Positions 20,942-31,677 of a stretch of 32,146 nucleotides of DNA are shown here, piece after piece. A program made the translations under genes and the position numbers. The stretch comes from Leucogyrophana mollusca. Lineage: Eukaryota > Basidiomycota > Agaricomycetes > Boletales. The stretch spans positions 1 to 32,146 of the forward strand of contig MU266613.1 in NCBI GenBank assembly GCA_021014945.1. The letters run 5' to 3'. Every line of letters starts with the position of its first letter. Position 1 is the first letter of the stretch. The notes beneath the pieces are model-generated. The model was not told where the DNA came from. It made no database searches and saw nothing but the letters and a program-made list of their open reading frames with translations.

Positions 20942-22679
20942 ATGGCGAACATCGAGTCCCCAATACAGTCCCTTTACAACGAGAATTGCTTAAGCCGTGA
21001 GTCTTCTGCTGCCTACATCATCCTCTGATCGAATATCCGTATGTAGTGGTCATGGCCACGGTTCTTGTGTACGATTATCGTCAGTAATTCCCCATTGAGC
21101 TCTGTCAAACTCTGCTCATTCTATGTCCTCCAGTCCTGACGATCGGGCAAGAGGTAAGGCTCGTGCAACCAGTAGCTTAACTTTGCTCACATTATTGGAT
21201 CGGCTGGTAGGTCGAGTATATCTGGGTTGGTCATTCGTGCCTGCTCGATCTATGTGTCCTATTCTGAACAGCTTGATAGCAAAGGCCAATGTCTCCCATG
21301 TCATTCCTGTATTATGTGGTTGGTACCCGTGCCTCTGTGTCCCTCGACGCTTCGCATTTCTGAAAGAGCAATAGGTTCGCTATCTTGGCCTCTTCGTTGG
21401 CATGTACGTCGGGTCTTCTTGAGCTGGGCTTACCGCTGACTGACTTGCCGCGCAATTTAGCGTTGTGGCCCTGTGTAGGTTGCATGCCGCATACGAAGGA
21501 TGAGTCCAGCTAATTGACGGCTCTTCAGGGGGTAATTTTATTCGTGGGCCTTTACCAGTCAGTCGTTATCCCATCCCCCCCTCCCAAGAAGTAATGATCA
21601 TACTATTTTCGAAGATGTATCTCTTCTATATTTATGCTATGCTCGACTCGTTCCGACACACCAGGCTTTGATATAGGTGTATGTTCCGTCCTTAACCGCT
21701 CGACATTAGGGCTGAGAAACGTGCTCACTTTCGCCAGGTACTGGGTTCTATACATTCGGTAACGTGGGGTTCTATGTGATTACCTGGGTGTCAGCCAGTG
21801 GGTTTCACTGTAGGTTTCATACGTCATACTATGAGCTAACTAGATATCCGTCCAGTGATCATGGTCCTGCGCGTTTTCGCTATGTATAACCAATCCAAGA
21901 TTATCCTGGGTGTGCTCCTGTTGTTTTTCGTACCCACCATAGTGGCCACAATTGTTATTATCGCGATACTCTTCAATATCACCCACACATCGGGTAAGTC
22001 ATTCACGTATCATTCATCATGGTTTGTTGATCAAATCATGCCTGCCTCGTCCCAGGCGTGATAGCATTGGACCTGCTTGGAACGAACTACTGTGCCCAAG
22101 TCCTGTCGTGGTCCAGGGGCCAGTCTCTCCTGTTCGTTTATCTAAATATCCCCCGGGTTGGCTTCGACGTGCTCCTCGTTGTACTCGCGGTTGGTCGCCT
22201 TGTTAAGGACGCCGTGGATAATAGAGTGCTGGACAAGTGGCAGCCCAATGTCTACCTACGGATGCTAGCCCGAGACAGCATCATATATTTTCTCTTGTGA
22301 GTCAGCCCGAGTATGTTGACGAATCGTTCATGCCCGCTAATGAGCTCGTATTAGGAACCTTGCGATCACGATGTTCACGTTCATAGGACCCGCCGCAACG
22401 TTCCCGGTGAGTAACCGCTGGGCTCTCATAGACTCCAGCGTGACGACGGCTGATGATATTCAGAATTGGTACCAATACGTGGCCCCTTTCATCACCGACA
22501 CCGTCCCGTACATGCTCGCCCCACACCTAATCATCAGCTTCCGGTACCACGCCAAGGCTGATGCGATACACAGCGGGTTTGCGAGCCATTTGGGAACATC
22601 ACTGGGTGCAGGGGAGCAGGAAATGTGTTTTGCGACGCCGAGTACGACGAGTAGTATGGGTGGGGGAGGCGTGGTCTAA
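20942..22679 (+). pseudogene. DUF6533-type membrane protein, copy 4, with one nonsense codon
   Basis: The exon set is 20942-20996, 21047-21079, 21134-21153, 21211-21225, 21280-21318, 21375-21412, 21461-21478, 21529-21557, 21738-21797, 21856-21993, 22056-22296, 22355-22406 and 22464-22679. Splice sites and phases are kept, but codon 75 in exon 8 is TAA (21533-21535), where copies 1, 3 and 5 have GAA and copy 2 has GGA. In the same exon the conserved Trp-x-Cys is Trp-Ala-Phe, so the usual Cys is also lost. Everything else is open, including VLRVFAMYNQSK and KWQPNVYLRMLARDS. Either the gene died recently, or the stop is avoided by skipping or altering exon 8. The tail has an extra Val and Gly-rich end (SSMGGGGVV). 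Confidence 0.75.
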
Positions 22680-23510
22680 GTCGCGATGGATTTTTGGTCT
22701 TATTTAATTAGTGTATACTTACCGTCCGTATGTAAGTATCGGATACTGGGGGTGTAGTTGTGGTCGAGCATAGTTTAGTCCCCATGTATTTATTCGTGAA
22801 AACTTGTCCTGGTCAGCTGGCGTTTCCTTGACGCTATCTATATCTGACGCAGCAGATAAAAGCGCGGCGGCGAGATCTCGAGTTCAAGTCAGGTCAGCAT
22901 TGAAAATCGACCACCAATAACTGACGAGAACGCTCCTACTACCCAGATAACGGTTCCCTCTATGCATCCTGGCCCCCCTTTCCCGGGTGGACACAGGGCC
23001 GAATCCCGAGATCGTCTGTGTCTTAAGGTGTATCGGCAACAACCCCTGGGACGGATTATCGCGTGGTGGCAGCGTGAAACGCGCCAAGAAGCATTGACGG
23101 CCTTGACGAGCCATAGGTGCAGTAAGGAACGTGATGTGGCTGGCTCTAGTTGTCGAGTCGAAGGACTTCCACAGCCTGATTGGGAGTACGTGAGCAATAT
23201 CCGAGCGATGAGTTACTTCCAGCGTTCCACTGTCTGGGCTCGCTGCCACCTCGCCGGTATGCAGAGCATATGCTTCAGCGTATCTCGGTCGGCTAATAGT
23301 TGGTGCCGCTGGATCATGTATGAGGAGTAAACGAGTAGTTCCTAGACACTTACCAATGACATGCCACGACCGACGACACCGGCAGCAATAAGGGTATCGT
23401 GTTAGCATCAATCGAACATTAACCATCACCCGATGCATCACAAACGTCGATCAGTGGAGGATTTAATCTGTATAGCTTGTGCGTCTGAAGGTTCATGACC
23501 CATACTTTGT
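22680..23510. repeat. Downstream module of array unit 4 (long form)
   Basis: Matches 15477-16320 through GGAATCCGAG/ACCGAACCCCGAG-like DNA, CAATATCCGAGCGATGAGTT and the TGCGTCTGAAGGT end (23482). A + frame (22962-23330, 122 codons, with IIAWWQRETRQEAL and PDWEYVSNIRAMSYF) and a minus frame (22884-23441, 185 codons) are open. Neither is open in unit 3, so they are probably relics or chance. The right end marks the break into unrelated DNA. Confidence 0.6.
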
Positions 23511-23519
23511 GACTGATGA

Positions 23520-24269
23520 TCAACAACTCGACCGCAAGCCTGGATGAGTGGGAGAGGTGTGAACGTGATGCAGGGGTGGGGAGTCGATACCGATATCCTG
23601 GACGAGATCAAGAGTAATCGACAATCCTACAGGTATAACCACTCTGAAAACTTTGCTGCAAATGTTCATGAGATGCGGAATAGCAAGCGGACAAGAGGAT
23701 ACGCGCATACAACGTACTCGGGCCCTGGAGTTGAGAACTTCGTCACGAAGACGGCGTATAAACCGCGGGAAGGGAATGACGAGGAAAACTGAGGAAGGGA
23801 GGGTGAGGAAAACCGGGGAAGGGTGGATGAGGACAAGTGAGCAGACCAGAACGACCAGATAGGACATAAACGTGGACGTGTCAACCACAACCCAATTCCT
23901 CGTACTCGAAATCCTCAATGTCTCGCACTCGACTCTCCACCCCAACCACTCGCTCAGACGCGGGAGCCAGATCCTGTACATCGAGGGCGAGGGTGGGTCC
24001 TGTAGGGGTGTTGGGAGGGAGATGTTTTCGATGCGCAGGGTTGTTGGGGAGAGGAAGGGACGGAGGATGAGGGTAGAGTTGCATTCGGGGTGGTGAATTA
24101 GCCGGGATACGGCTGTTTCGAACTTTTCTTGGTTGTGATGGTTAGAGTTGGCTACTTGGATGTGTTGATCGGGACTGGACTTACGACCTCGAGTGGAAAA
24201 TCGGCAAGGCAGCTGAGGAGAGGGACCCACGTTGATGGGAGAGCTGAGATTTCTAGATCTTGGGTGCAT
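23520..24269 (-). CDS. Hypothetical minus-strand open frame, 249 codons
   Basis: An uninterrupted frame from ATG at 24267-24269 to a stop at 23520. It reads FETAVSRLIHHPECNSTLIL, then RPFLSPTTLRIENISLPTP, a hydrophobic stretch VVLVCSLVLIHPSPVFLTL, and a Pro/Ser/His-rich end. At roughly 50% GC such a length is uncommon by chance. However, two other strand/frame combinations here also look protein-like: + DEIKSNRQSYRYNHSENFAA at 23600 and minus SRVRDIEDFEYEELGCG near 23890. A spliced gene using parts of these is therefore equally possible. I recognise no family. It lies in the DNA found only between units 4 and 5. Confidence 0.25.
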   Translation of the reverse strand: MHPRSRNLSSPINVGPSPQLPCRFSTRGRKSSPDQHIQVANSNHHNQEKFETAVSRLIHHPECNSTLILRPFLSPTTLRIENISLPTPLQDPPSPSMYRIWLPRLSEWLGWRVECETLRISSTRNWVVVDTSTFMSYLVVLVCSLVLIHPSPVFLTLPSSVFLVIPFPRFIRRLRDEVLNSRARVRCMRVSSCPLAIPHLMNICSKVFRVVIPVGLSITLDLVQDIGIDSPPLHHVHTSPTHPGLRSSC

Positions 24270-24762
24270 GGCAAAGGGGAGAATCTATCGACATGATTCT
24301 GGCTGATTCTGGTCAGAGTTCAAGTCGACTCGTCCGGCCAAGGATGACGAGGTCAGTTTCGCCAAGAGCGTTCTCATGACCGTTCTACGTTCAAGGCGCT
24401 GAGTGAATCATACTGGTGGGCGCACCCACTTCATGTATGGCTGCATGGTAGGAGGAGCCTGTTAGCCTGGCTTCGACGACGTAAGCAAGCAGGGATTAGA
24501 CGAGCCGAACCTCACGCTTCGAACACAAAATCAAGACAAGGCAAGGTCAAGTTTACACTTTTAACTCGATACAAAACCGAAAACGCACCGCAGCTACTAA
24601 AAGAATAATGGCGGCGGCAGTTAAGTCGATCGCGAACCAACCGCAGAGGAATTCGAATTGGTAACAGTCAACCTACCGCTGAGAGCATCCCAAGTCATGG
24701 GAGCGCCCTGCAGTCTTGGGCGTTTCTACAGGATCAGAACCGCTCTTCCATCATCCTACATA
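24270..24762. other. Intergenic DNA, nothing recognised
   Basis: No open frame of note and no match to the array modules. Near 24300 there is a short direct repeat, GATTCTGGCTGATTCTGG. A tRNA-like fold was looked for around 24456-24530 and not found. Confidence 0.5.
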
Positions 24763-25766
24763 CTATCATTCCCACAGAAGTGCAATTGCACCCTGTAATG
24801 CAATTCTTCGAGATCACCACATTGCATCATTCCCTTCGTGCTATAAAAATTGGGGCATGTCCATAGCATATATAATAGACATTTTGAGGTGTCAGACAAA
24901 AAATCGGAGCAATGTTGCACCTCCAGCACGACAAAAGAGTCGGATTTGCAGAGGCTTATCTACCACTTGCCCCAAGGAACCTATGGATCGAGGGCACAGT
25001 TGCCAAAATTTTGGCCTGGGACACAGTCTTAATGCTCGTACAAGTAAGGAACACAAATTCTAAGTAGCAGGCATACAGGTGCCATCCCGGGATTGGCACT
25101 TTCACGACTGAGATGGTGAGAGGTGTGACAGGATCGGGAAGTTTGGTAGAAAATCCAGTCTCCGCTACGCGGCACTCCGGCAAGCAGTACAAATGTCCAA
25201 CTTGCTTATTTCAAGACATGGTCATTGCAACAAAAATCATATGAAACTCTACTACTATCATCGTACACAAGCAGCTAGGAGATCTAGAATGGCTGCCGGG
25301 GCTGACCTTGAGGCAGAATTTTCAGGCTAGCAAATCTGAGGCAGAGTTCTCTTTACCTGGGCCCTTTCATGTATCAAACTCGGTACTCAGGTCGCTAGTA
25401 ATACATTGCATCTGTCTCGGTCTTCATTTGATCAGTTCAATCCCGCCCTCTGCTTTGCTGCATTGCGATCTCCACATTATCGAGGACTCTGAGTCCAAGC
25501 GCCGAGCGGGATCCAAAACTAATGCGTGCCATTGAAGCCGACTGTGTGACAGCCTGTGACGACCAATTGCATTACACTAGGATTTTGCTATGCAGAACCG
25601 GGTTCACTCCGAGGGCTTTTCCTCACACAAAATAAATCAGGAAAAATACGAGTCAGGTAGCCAACGTATGACCGCGTATGGCTTTCAAATATTGAGTGGA
25701 GGGACTGAGTTGTTGAAGTGTCAGAAATGATACATTGAAAAAATTGCACTTCTGTGGGAATGATAG
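24763..25766. mobile_element. 1,004-bp TA-flanked element with 25-bp terminal inverted repeats
   Basis: Bases 24763-24787 (starting CTATCATTCCCACAGAAG) are the exact reverse complement of 25742-25766. Both ends are flanked by TA (24761-24762 and 25767-25768), which fits the TA target-site duplication of Tc1/mariner-like transposons. The longest inner frame is 115 codons with no transposase motif, so it would be non-autonomous, a MITE or deletion derivative. A CTATAAAAAT sequence at 24841 resembles a TATA box. There is no empty homologous site in the window to prove the insertion. Confidence 0.75.
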
Positions 25767-25778
25767 TACACCAGTGAC

Positions 25779-26650
25779 ATGCCGCCTATCGTCATCCACT
25801 TTACGACTCCCACTCTCGATAAACCCCACATCAAAGCTCGCACCCAAACCAGGCCTATACATCTGTTACATCGTCCTATCCCGAGTAGTGGTATCAGCGC
25901 TGCACCTCGTCCGCGCCCACCAAATGGCGCCAATGCTCAGCCTGCTCGAGCTGACGGTGCTGAGGTGGGCGAAGGCAGCCAGCAACAAGCACAGAGGGAG
26001 GGACATACTGAACCTGCGCATGACCGACCTCCAAAGTCGAATCTATACACTGCCCATTGGCGTCTTTTGGTTCGTATCTCCCCTTGACTCTCCCAATACG
26101 TATCCGCTTATATTACCCATCACTCGCAGATTGGAACATACATATACGAGCTCAAGGTCTCATCGAGCGCGCCTCTCAACCTATGCAACCCGAAAGGCTC
26201 CGCCGCCCGCCAAAAATTCGTCGAAATGTGGACCCACGGCATGCACATCATTCCCGCCTACGATAAATACTTACGCAAGAGTCGATATGGGAGGAAACCG
26301 GAACTCGAAAGGAGAGAAGCTGGGGAGAATGAAGTTAATCAGGATAGGCAGGTCTGTGTCTTAGTGGGAGAGACGGTGTTGACGGATGAGGAAATTTATG
26401 AGGAAGGTACATGTCATCGTGTTTTGTTCGTTGCTGGACCGCGATATATCTACTGATTTGGCTTGTATTTGGTGGGACAGCTCAGAGGATATTCAGCGAA
26501 CAATACTCGGTGTACGACGTCCTCGAGACGAATTGTCAAATGTTCGCAGAGAAACTGTATTGGGATATCGCGAAGCACGGCAAGGCACTTAGGGCGCTCG
26601 CACCACTGCTGGGTCTCAAGCTTCTACTGAAGACAGGGTTGTTGGTGTAA
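25779..26650 (+). CDS. Three-exon protein with His and NCQ motifs, probably LRAT/NlpC-like
   Basis: Exons 25779-26069, 26130-26406 and 26481-26650 join in phase to 738 nt and 245 residues. Introns are 60 and 74 nt, GT-AG. The first 85 residues are Pro/Arg/Ala/Gln-rich and probably disordered. Then come TAHWRLLIGTYIYELK (His93), GMHIIPAYDKYLRKSRYG, VLVGETVLTDEEIYEE, and in the last exon FSEQYSVYDVLETNCQMF (Cys208) with a hydrophobic C-terminus ALAPLLGLKLLLKTG. A His in HW followed about 115 residues later by NCQxF is the order seen in LRAT-like and permuted NlpC/P60 papain-fold proteins, which act as acyltransferases or hydrolases. The assignment is inferred from motifs only. The ATG is 12 bases beyond the TIR element, so the native promoter or an upstream exon may have been displaced. 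Confidence 0.6.
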
Positions 26651-27468
26651 TCCACGATAGATGGATATCAGATAATCCGTTACTCGAGGTGTAAGTCTAT
26701 AGCAATATTGGCAACTCCACTCGCTAAATATTTTGAAACACGATGTGAAGACATGTTGATCTTCCTTCAAATCCATTGCATGAGACCGACAACGATATGA
26801 AAATGGTGGTGCCGACTGGAGGTGTTTGTGCTCGCCGTCGGGGACCTGAACACGACAGGGGCTCATTTCTGACAATGACCCAATAGTATGAGCGTGACCC
26901 TGCACACATCTCTCCATTCTCGCACGCACCTCTCCATTATTTCAAACGCCACCCTACCCTGCTTCTTGCACAGCCGATGACCTTCCCGACATCCTTCTAG
27001 CCCCCCCCGAGCAAGTCCCAGTGTCGGCGCGTGCAGAAGAAGTAAGTGTGCTTGACCTCGCGCGCTCCAGGTCCTTTGATACACGGGCAATGGCCGCGGC
27101 TCGACACTAGTACTGCAGCTGGTCTGGTGACCATCCCTTACATCATACTGCGCCCTCGCTGCACTGTTCAGGAAATGGATCAACACTCATTTTATACGGT
27201 CAGCTGCACAACCTCTCCGCTGTCTGACGACCCTGGCAATTCAGCTCGACGGTTTCGAAAACATCTGCTGATCTCGTCAAAAGATCCAGCTTGGCGGCTT
27301 CGAGAGTGGCCACCTTGACGTTCTCGAAAGGGTACTCCCCGGTCTCCTCAACAGATCCACCACCACACTTCGACACCCCGATACCACACCACCACTCCCA
27401 TCCGAAGCCCTACTGCCGTCGCAGGGCCTCTTGATGCGTAAGGCCTAAGGGCTGTGTAAGTGCCAATG
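26651..27468. other. Intergenic DNA, no supported gene
   Basis: Frames of 90-107 codons occur on both strands (for example minus 26863-27186), but none has a recognisable motif or a consistent exon pattern. A C8 run at 27001-27008 is the only simple-sequence feature. Confidence 0.45.
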
Positions 27469-27691
27469 TCATACTCTCGCAGCGCTCTTTCCTCGCCTTG
27501 GCGGGTTTCCACGGCTCTGCATATCAGTTAGCCCTCGCATGTTTCCTCGCTTCCGTGTTTTCCACTCGCAAGATCCCCATTTCCCCAGTAGACCGTGCAT
27601 GACCAGACTCGTGGGAGGTGGAACCTTAGCCCTCACGCGATGACAACGAGTATTCATCCCTTGGGTACGAGATTCGAGACCATCTCTTGTA

Positions 27692-27949
27692 TCAAGCAAA
27701 AGATTGACTGGGCTTGCAAATAGCCTTTGCTGTTGTAAACGGAACCTCTTTTACCAGCTCATTCGAATCCGTCTTCTGATTGAAGAAGCGCGACTTGATG
27801 GTGGGCCTTGCCTTCCCCAAAAAACTCACCTCTTGTGATGAGGCACGCACACCGACTTCGCTTGCTTGCTCTTCGATATTGTCAAGCATCACCCTCAGCC
27901 TGGTGTGAAGCGGATCATTATAGACACTGTGGACTTGAGGATCGAGCAT
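27692..27949 (-). CDS. Small hypothetical minus-strand protein or exon (85 codons)
   Basis: ATG at 27947-27949, stop at 27692. The first 40 residues look like real protein: MLDPQVHSVYNDPLHTRLRV, then MLDNIEEQASEVGVRASSQE, a charged helix-like stretch. Right after SSQE is a GTGAGT donor-like sequence (about 27827), so this may be a first exon that splices downstream into 27469-27700, where another frame is open. I do not recognise a family. It sits immediately left of the upstream module of unit 5 and may have been cut by that junction. Confidence 0.3.
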   Translation of the reverse strand: MLDPQVHSVYNDPLHTRLRVMLDNIEEQASEVGVRASSQEVSFLGKARPTIKSRFFNQKTDSNELVKEVPFTTAKAICKPSQSFA

Positions 27950-29346
27950 TGTCGACGATGAACAACGTTCTGGTACGTGTCTCTCGTGACGTTTTTATAC
28001 CTGTCACCACTACTAGCTACTTATCGCTGTAGTACCGATGGGTTACAGGACTCTCTCCTCGCGCAAGTAGTTGGTTTCCAGAACTAGCCTTCTCCCCACA
28101 AACTCGGCCAAAAGTCTACCATGGCTCTCTATATGTCGCGGTCGATGTCTGTGGGCCGCGGTCCTAATGTCTATGTCACGCATTGTTCCTGAAACGCAGT
28201 GATAATCAAAGTTGGATATATAACACCATACGGGTTTGATTGATATCGTTACAGATCAAATGTTTATTCTTATCAACTGGGCTCCGTTTCACAGCGATGT
28301 GCTTACAGTGTTTCCGCACATGTATGCTTGCATTGAACCTGCACTGCAGCCGGCAACGATTCTGCGCAAAACAGCTCTCGCCACTCGGGTACTTGGGGGA
28401 GTGAGGTGGAGTGAGGTGGCGAGGCAAAGGGAGTGCGGAGGACCACTTGCTGGGGTCGTTCAGTGACACCGTCGTGGGTCCAACGAGAGTGAGAGTGGCC
28501 ATGCTGCAACTTCCTGTACGTGGAGCGTCACAGTGATCGGTCAGTATTGATCAACTCGAGATCGGGGACATTGAGGCTCTCGGGACGGGGCTCGTGTGAA
28601 CATGGCGATGAACGGACCGCCACGCAAACGAACTTCCCGGGTGCGTGATGACGGCTCTTCCCGGTGACTCTTTTACTCAGCTGCAGAGTTCTCCCGAAAG
28701 GCTTCGTGCTGACACAGCAATGGGAGATCATTCAAATTTGTGATCACAGCCATTGGTCCTGCTCCACTTGATGCCTGGTCTAGGTAAACGCGATATGTTG
28801 GCAATCGAGGATTGATTGATGCGAGTTGATAGAGGCGTCGTTCACGGCATGACAATTTCGAAAGTCGAGCACACATTCGGAAAACTGTCCTCTTCTGCAT
28901 ACTGGATGCTTGTTATTTGCGAGGGTCCCAGCGGGAGGGGGACTCGAGAGAATGATTGGAGAGGGGAGCTCAAGGGAAATCGCTTGATCATTTCCATCGC
29001 CCAGACACTCCAGTCGGTGCTTATATTTGTCGCAAGCCTGGTGAAACTTTCCTGCATGTTTCAGAATTTCAAATGTCTGTCGTAACTCGTGAAGACCGAT
29101 ACTGGTGAACCCACAAACGATCCGCGAGCAGTTCCAAGATCGTACAGGGAACGATAGGTGGCTATGACCATGAGTTTATTATGCAGTGGGTCAGCGCACC
29201 CTGACATGCTACTCAATGTTACACGCTTACTTCTAAAATCGCAAAACAGCGCCTTGATGAGGTTGAAAAGGTGATCGAAGGTGGTCTCGCAGATAGCTAC
29301 ACCTCCACCTCTCGCTCCCTTTTGACCACCCACACCCTAATACCAA
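27950..29346. repeat. Upstream module of array unit 5 (degenerate)
   Basis: Collinear with 12290-13735 and 19500-20941. Landmarks are GATAATCAAAGTTGGATATA (28200), CTGCAGAGTTCTCCCGAAAG (28681), GAGGGTCCCAGCGGGAGGG (28920) and GATGAGGTTGAAAAGGTGAT (29256). No frame is conserved. The last 100 bases before 29347 are the presumed promoter and leader of copy 5. Confidence 0.65.
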
Positions 29347-31085
29347 ATGGAATCCATCGAGTCCGCAGTACAGTCCATGTACTACAACTATTACTCCAGT
29401 AGTGAGTCTTCTGCTACCTTACATCATCCACTGATCGAATCTCCGTTTGTAGTGGTCATTATTACGGTTCTTGTGTACGATTATCGTCAGTAATTCTCCA
29501 TCGAACTGTCAAATTCAGCTCACTCCATGTCCTCCAGTCCTTACGATCGGGCAAGAGGTGAGGCTCGCGTAACCAGCAGCTTAGCTTTGCTCACATTACT
29601 GGATCGACTGGTAGGTCGAGTATGTCTGGGTTGGTTATCCACGCTTGCTCGAACTACATGTCCTATTTTGAACAACTTAATAGCAAAGGCCAATGTCTCT
29701 CATGTCATTCTTATATTATTTGGTTCGTACTCATGCCTCTGCGTCCTGCGGCGCTTCGCACTTCTGACGGAGCAATAGGTTCGCTACCTTAGCCTCTTTG
29801 TCGGCATGTACGTCAGGTCCTCTTGAGTTGTGTTTACCGCTGACCGACTTGCCGCGCAATTCAGCGTTGGGGCCCTATGTAGGTTGCATGCGGCATACAA
29901 AGGATGAGTCCAGCTAATAGACGGCTCTTCAGGGGGGAATATTATCCGTGGGTCTGTGCCAGTCAGTCACTGCCCTATTTTTCTCCCCTCCCAAAGAAGT
30001 AATGTTTACACTGTTTTTGAAGATGTATGTCTTCTATATTCATGCTATGCTCGATTCGCTTCGACACACCAGGCTTTGATATAGGTGTACGTTTCGACCT
30101 TAACCTCCCAGAATTAAAGCTGGGAAATGTGCTCACTTCCACCAGGTATCGGATTCGATCTATTTTTTCAAGTGGGGTTCTACGTGATCATCTGGATGTC
30201 GGCTGGTGAGTTTTACTGTAATCTTCCAAGTATTCGCACGTCAGGTCATGAGCTAACTGGACATCCGCCCAGCGATCATGGCCCTGCGCGTTTTTGCTAT
30301 GTATAACCAATCCAAGATCATCCTGGGCGTGCTCCTATTGTTTTTCCTACCTACCGTAGTCACCATGATTGTTGTCAACGTGAAATTCTTCAATATCAGC
30401 TCCGCGAAGTCGCGTAAGTCGTTCGTAGATCATTTATCATGGTTTATCGATTGAATCTTCCCAGTCGTAATAGCATTGGACCTGCTAGGAACAAACTACT
30501 GTGTCGATGTCTCGTCATTGTCAAGGCCCCAGTCTCTTCTGCTCATCTATCTATCTATCCCCCGGGTTTGCTTTGATGTACTCCTCGTTGCACTCGCGGT
30601 CGGTCGCCTCGTGAAGGACGCTGTGATTAACCGAGTGCCAGGCAAGTGGCAACCCAATGTCTACTTACGGATGCTGGCCCGAGACAGCATCATGTATTTT
30701 CTCATGTGAGCCAGTCCGAGTACGTTGACAAATCATTCATATCTGCTACTGAACTCGGAATAGGAACCTTGCGTTCACGATGGTCGAGTTCATGGAGCCC
30801 TTTGCAATGTTTCCGGTGAGTACCCCCACAAGCATGGTAGATTCCCGCGTGACAAGACCTGATAATATTCAGACTTGGTACCAATACGCGGGCGGAGTCA
30901 TCATCAACACCGTCCCGTTCATGCTCGCCCCACACCTAATCATCAGCTTCCGGCATCACGCCAAGGCTGATGCGATACACAGCGGGTTCGCGAGCAATTT
31001 GGGAACATCACTGGGTGCAGGGGAACAGGACATGTGTTTTGCGAGGCCGGCTCTTACGAGTAGTATGGATGAGAGAGGCGTCTAA
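29347..31085 (+). CDS. DUF6533-type multi-pass membrane protein, copy 5
   Basis: Exons are 29347-29401, 29453-29485, 29538-29557, 29615-29629, 29684-29722, 29779-29816, 29865-29882, 29933-29961, 30146-30205, 30273-30413, 30465-30705, 30764-30815 and 30873-31085. They are fully open and give 317 residues. The N-terminus differs (MESIESAVQSMYYNYYS), followed by VLVYDYLLTIGQEVEYVW, FLYYLVRYLSLFVGMYV, ALRVFAMYNQSK, KWQPNVYLRMLARDS and the tail SSMDERGV. A Leu instead of the usual Asp, Val or Gly arises at the exon 10/11 join. The loop before QSLLLIYLSIP is one residue longer than in copy 1. With the MITE just downstream, this is the array member nearest the right boundary. Confidence 0.85.
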
Positions 31086-31392
31086 GTCGCGATGGATTTT
31101 CGGTTTTATTGCATTAGTGTATACTTACCGTACGTATTTAAGTACCGGAAACCAACCCCATCTGAACAGAAGGCAGAGTGGGGTTGTGGTCGAGCATAGT
31201 TTAATCCCTATATATTTATTCGTGAACACTCGTCCTGGTCAGGTGGTATTTCCCTGATGCCGTCCATCACCAAGGCAGTCCTTGGTGTCTTTCGATGATA
31301 CAGCAGAAAAAGGTGCGGCGGCGAGATCTCGAGTTCAAGCCAAGCCAGCAACGAAAATCGACCACCGGTAACTGACGAGAACGCTCCTATTA
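31086..31392. repeat. Downstream module of array unit 5, left part
   Basis: Matches the DNA after copies 1-4 (GATGGATTTTCGGTTTTATT, GTGGTCGAGCATAGTTTA, AACTGACGAGAACGCTCCTA) up to the TA at 31391-31392, where a MITE interrupts it. It presumably contains the 3' UTR of copy 5. Confidence 0.75.
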
Positions 31393-31677
31393 CTGTATAG
31401 TTTCGACCTTAGCTTCATGCTGATTTCTTGTGACCATTTGTAGCTTAGCTTCAAGGCTTCATCAACCGCTGTGACATGTGACCGGTTTGTGTTTGCTTCA
31501 AAAAATACCATAAACATACCATAAATGGTAGCTATGGGGCGTGAGAGCCGGAAAAAAACATACCAATGGTCACAAATCGGCTTCATTGACCCCAAAAAGG
31601 GTGTGACAGTCACAAGAAATAGCTTCAGTTCAGAGGGCCTTGTGACCTGTGACGAAGCTAAGGTCGAAACTATACAG
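31393..31677. mobile_element. 285-bp MITE with TA target-site duplication
   Basis: The first 24 bases (starting CTGTATAGTTTCGACC) are the exact reverse complement of the last 24, and TA flanks both ends (31391-31392, 31678-31679). A second inner inverted pair (GATTTCTTGTGAC near 31422 and GTCACAAGAAATAGC near 31609) makes it strongly palindromic. Homologous sites after copies 2, 3 and 4 are empty; after copy 3, for example, CCTATTA runs straight into CCCGGACAACGG. This shows directly what was inserted. No coding capacity; Tc1/mariner (Stowaway-like) type by its TA site. Confidence 0.9.

Noticed and set aside
22884..23441. 185-codon minus frame and the 122-codon + frame on the other strand
   Set aside because: The homologous DNA after copy 3 (15840-16300) breaks both frames, so there is no sign of conserved coding.
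24456..24530. Possible tRNA or other small RNA gene
   Set aside because: No cloverleaf could be formed, and no T-loop or anticodon stem was found.
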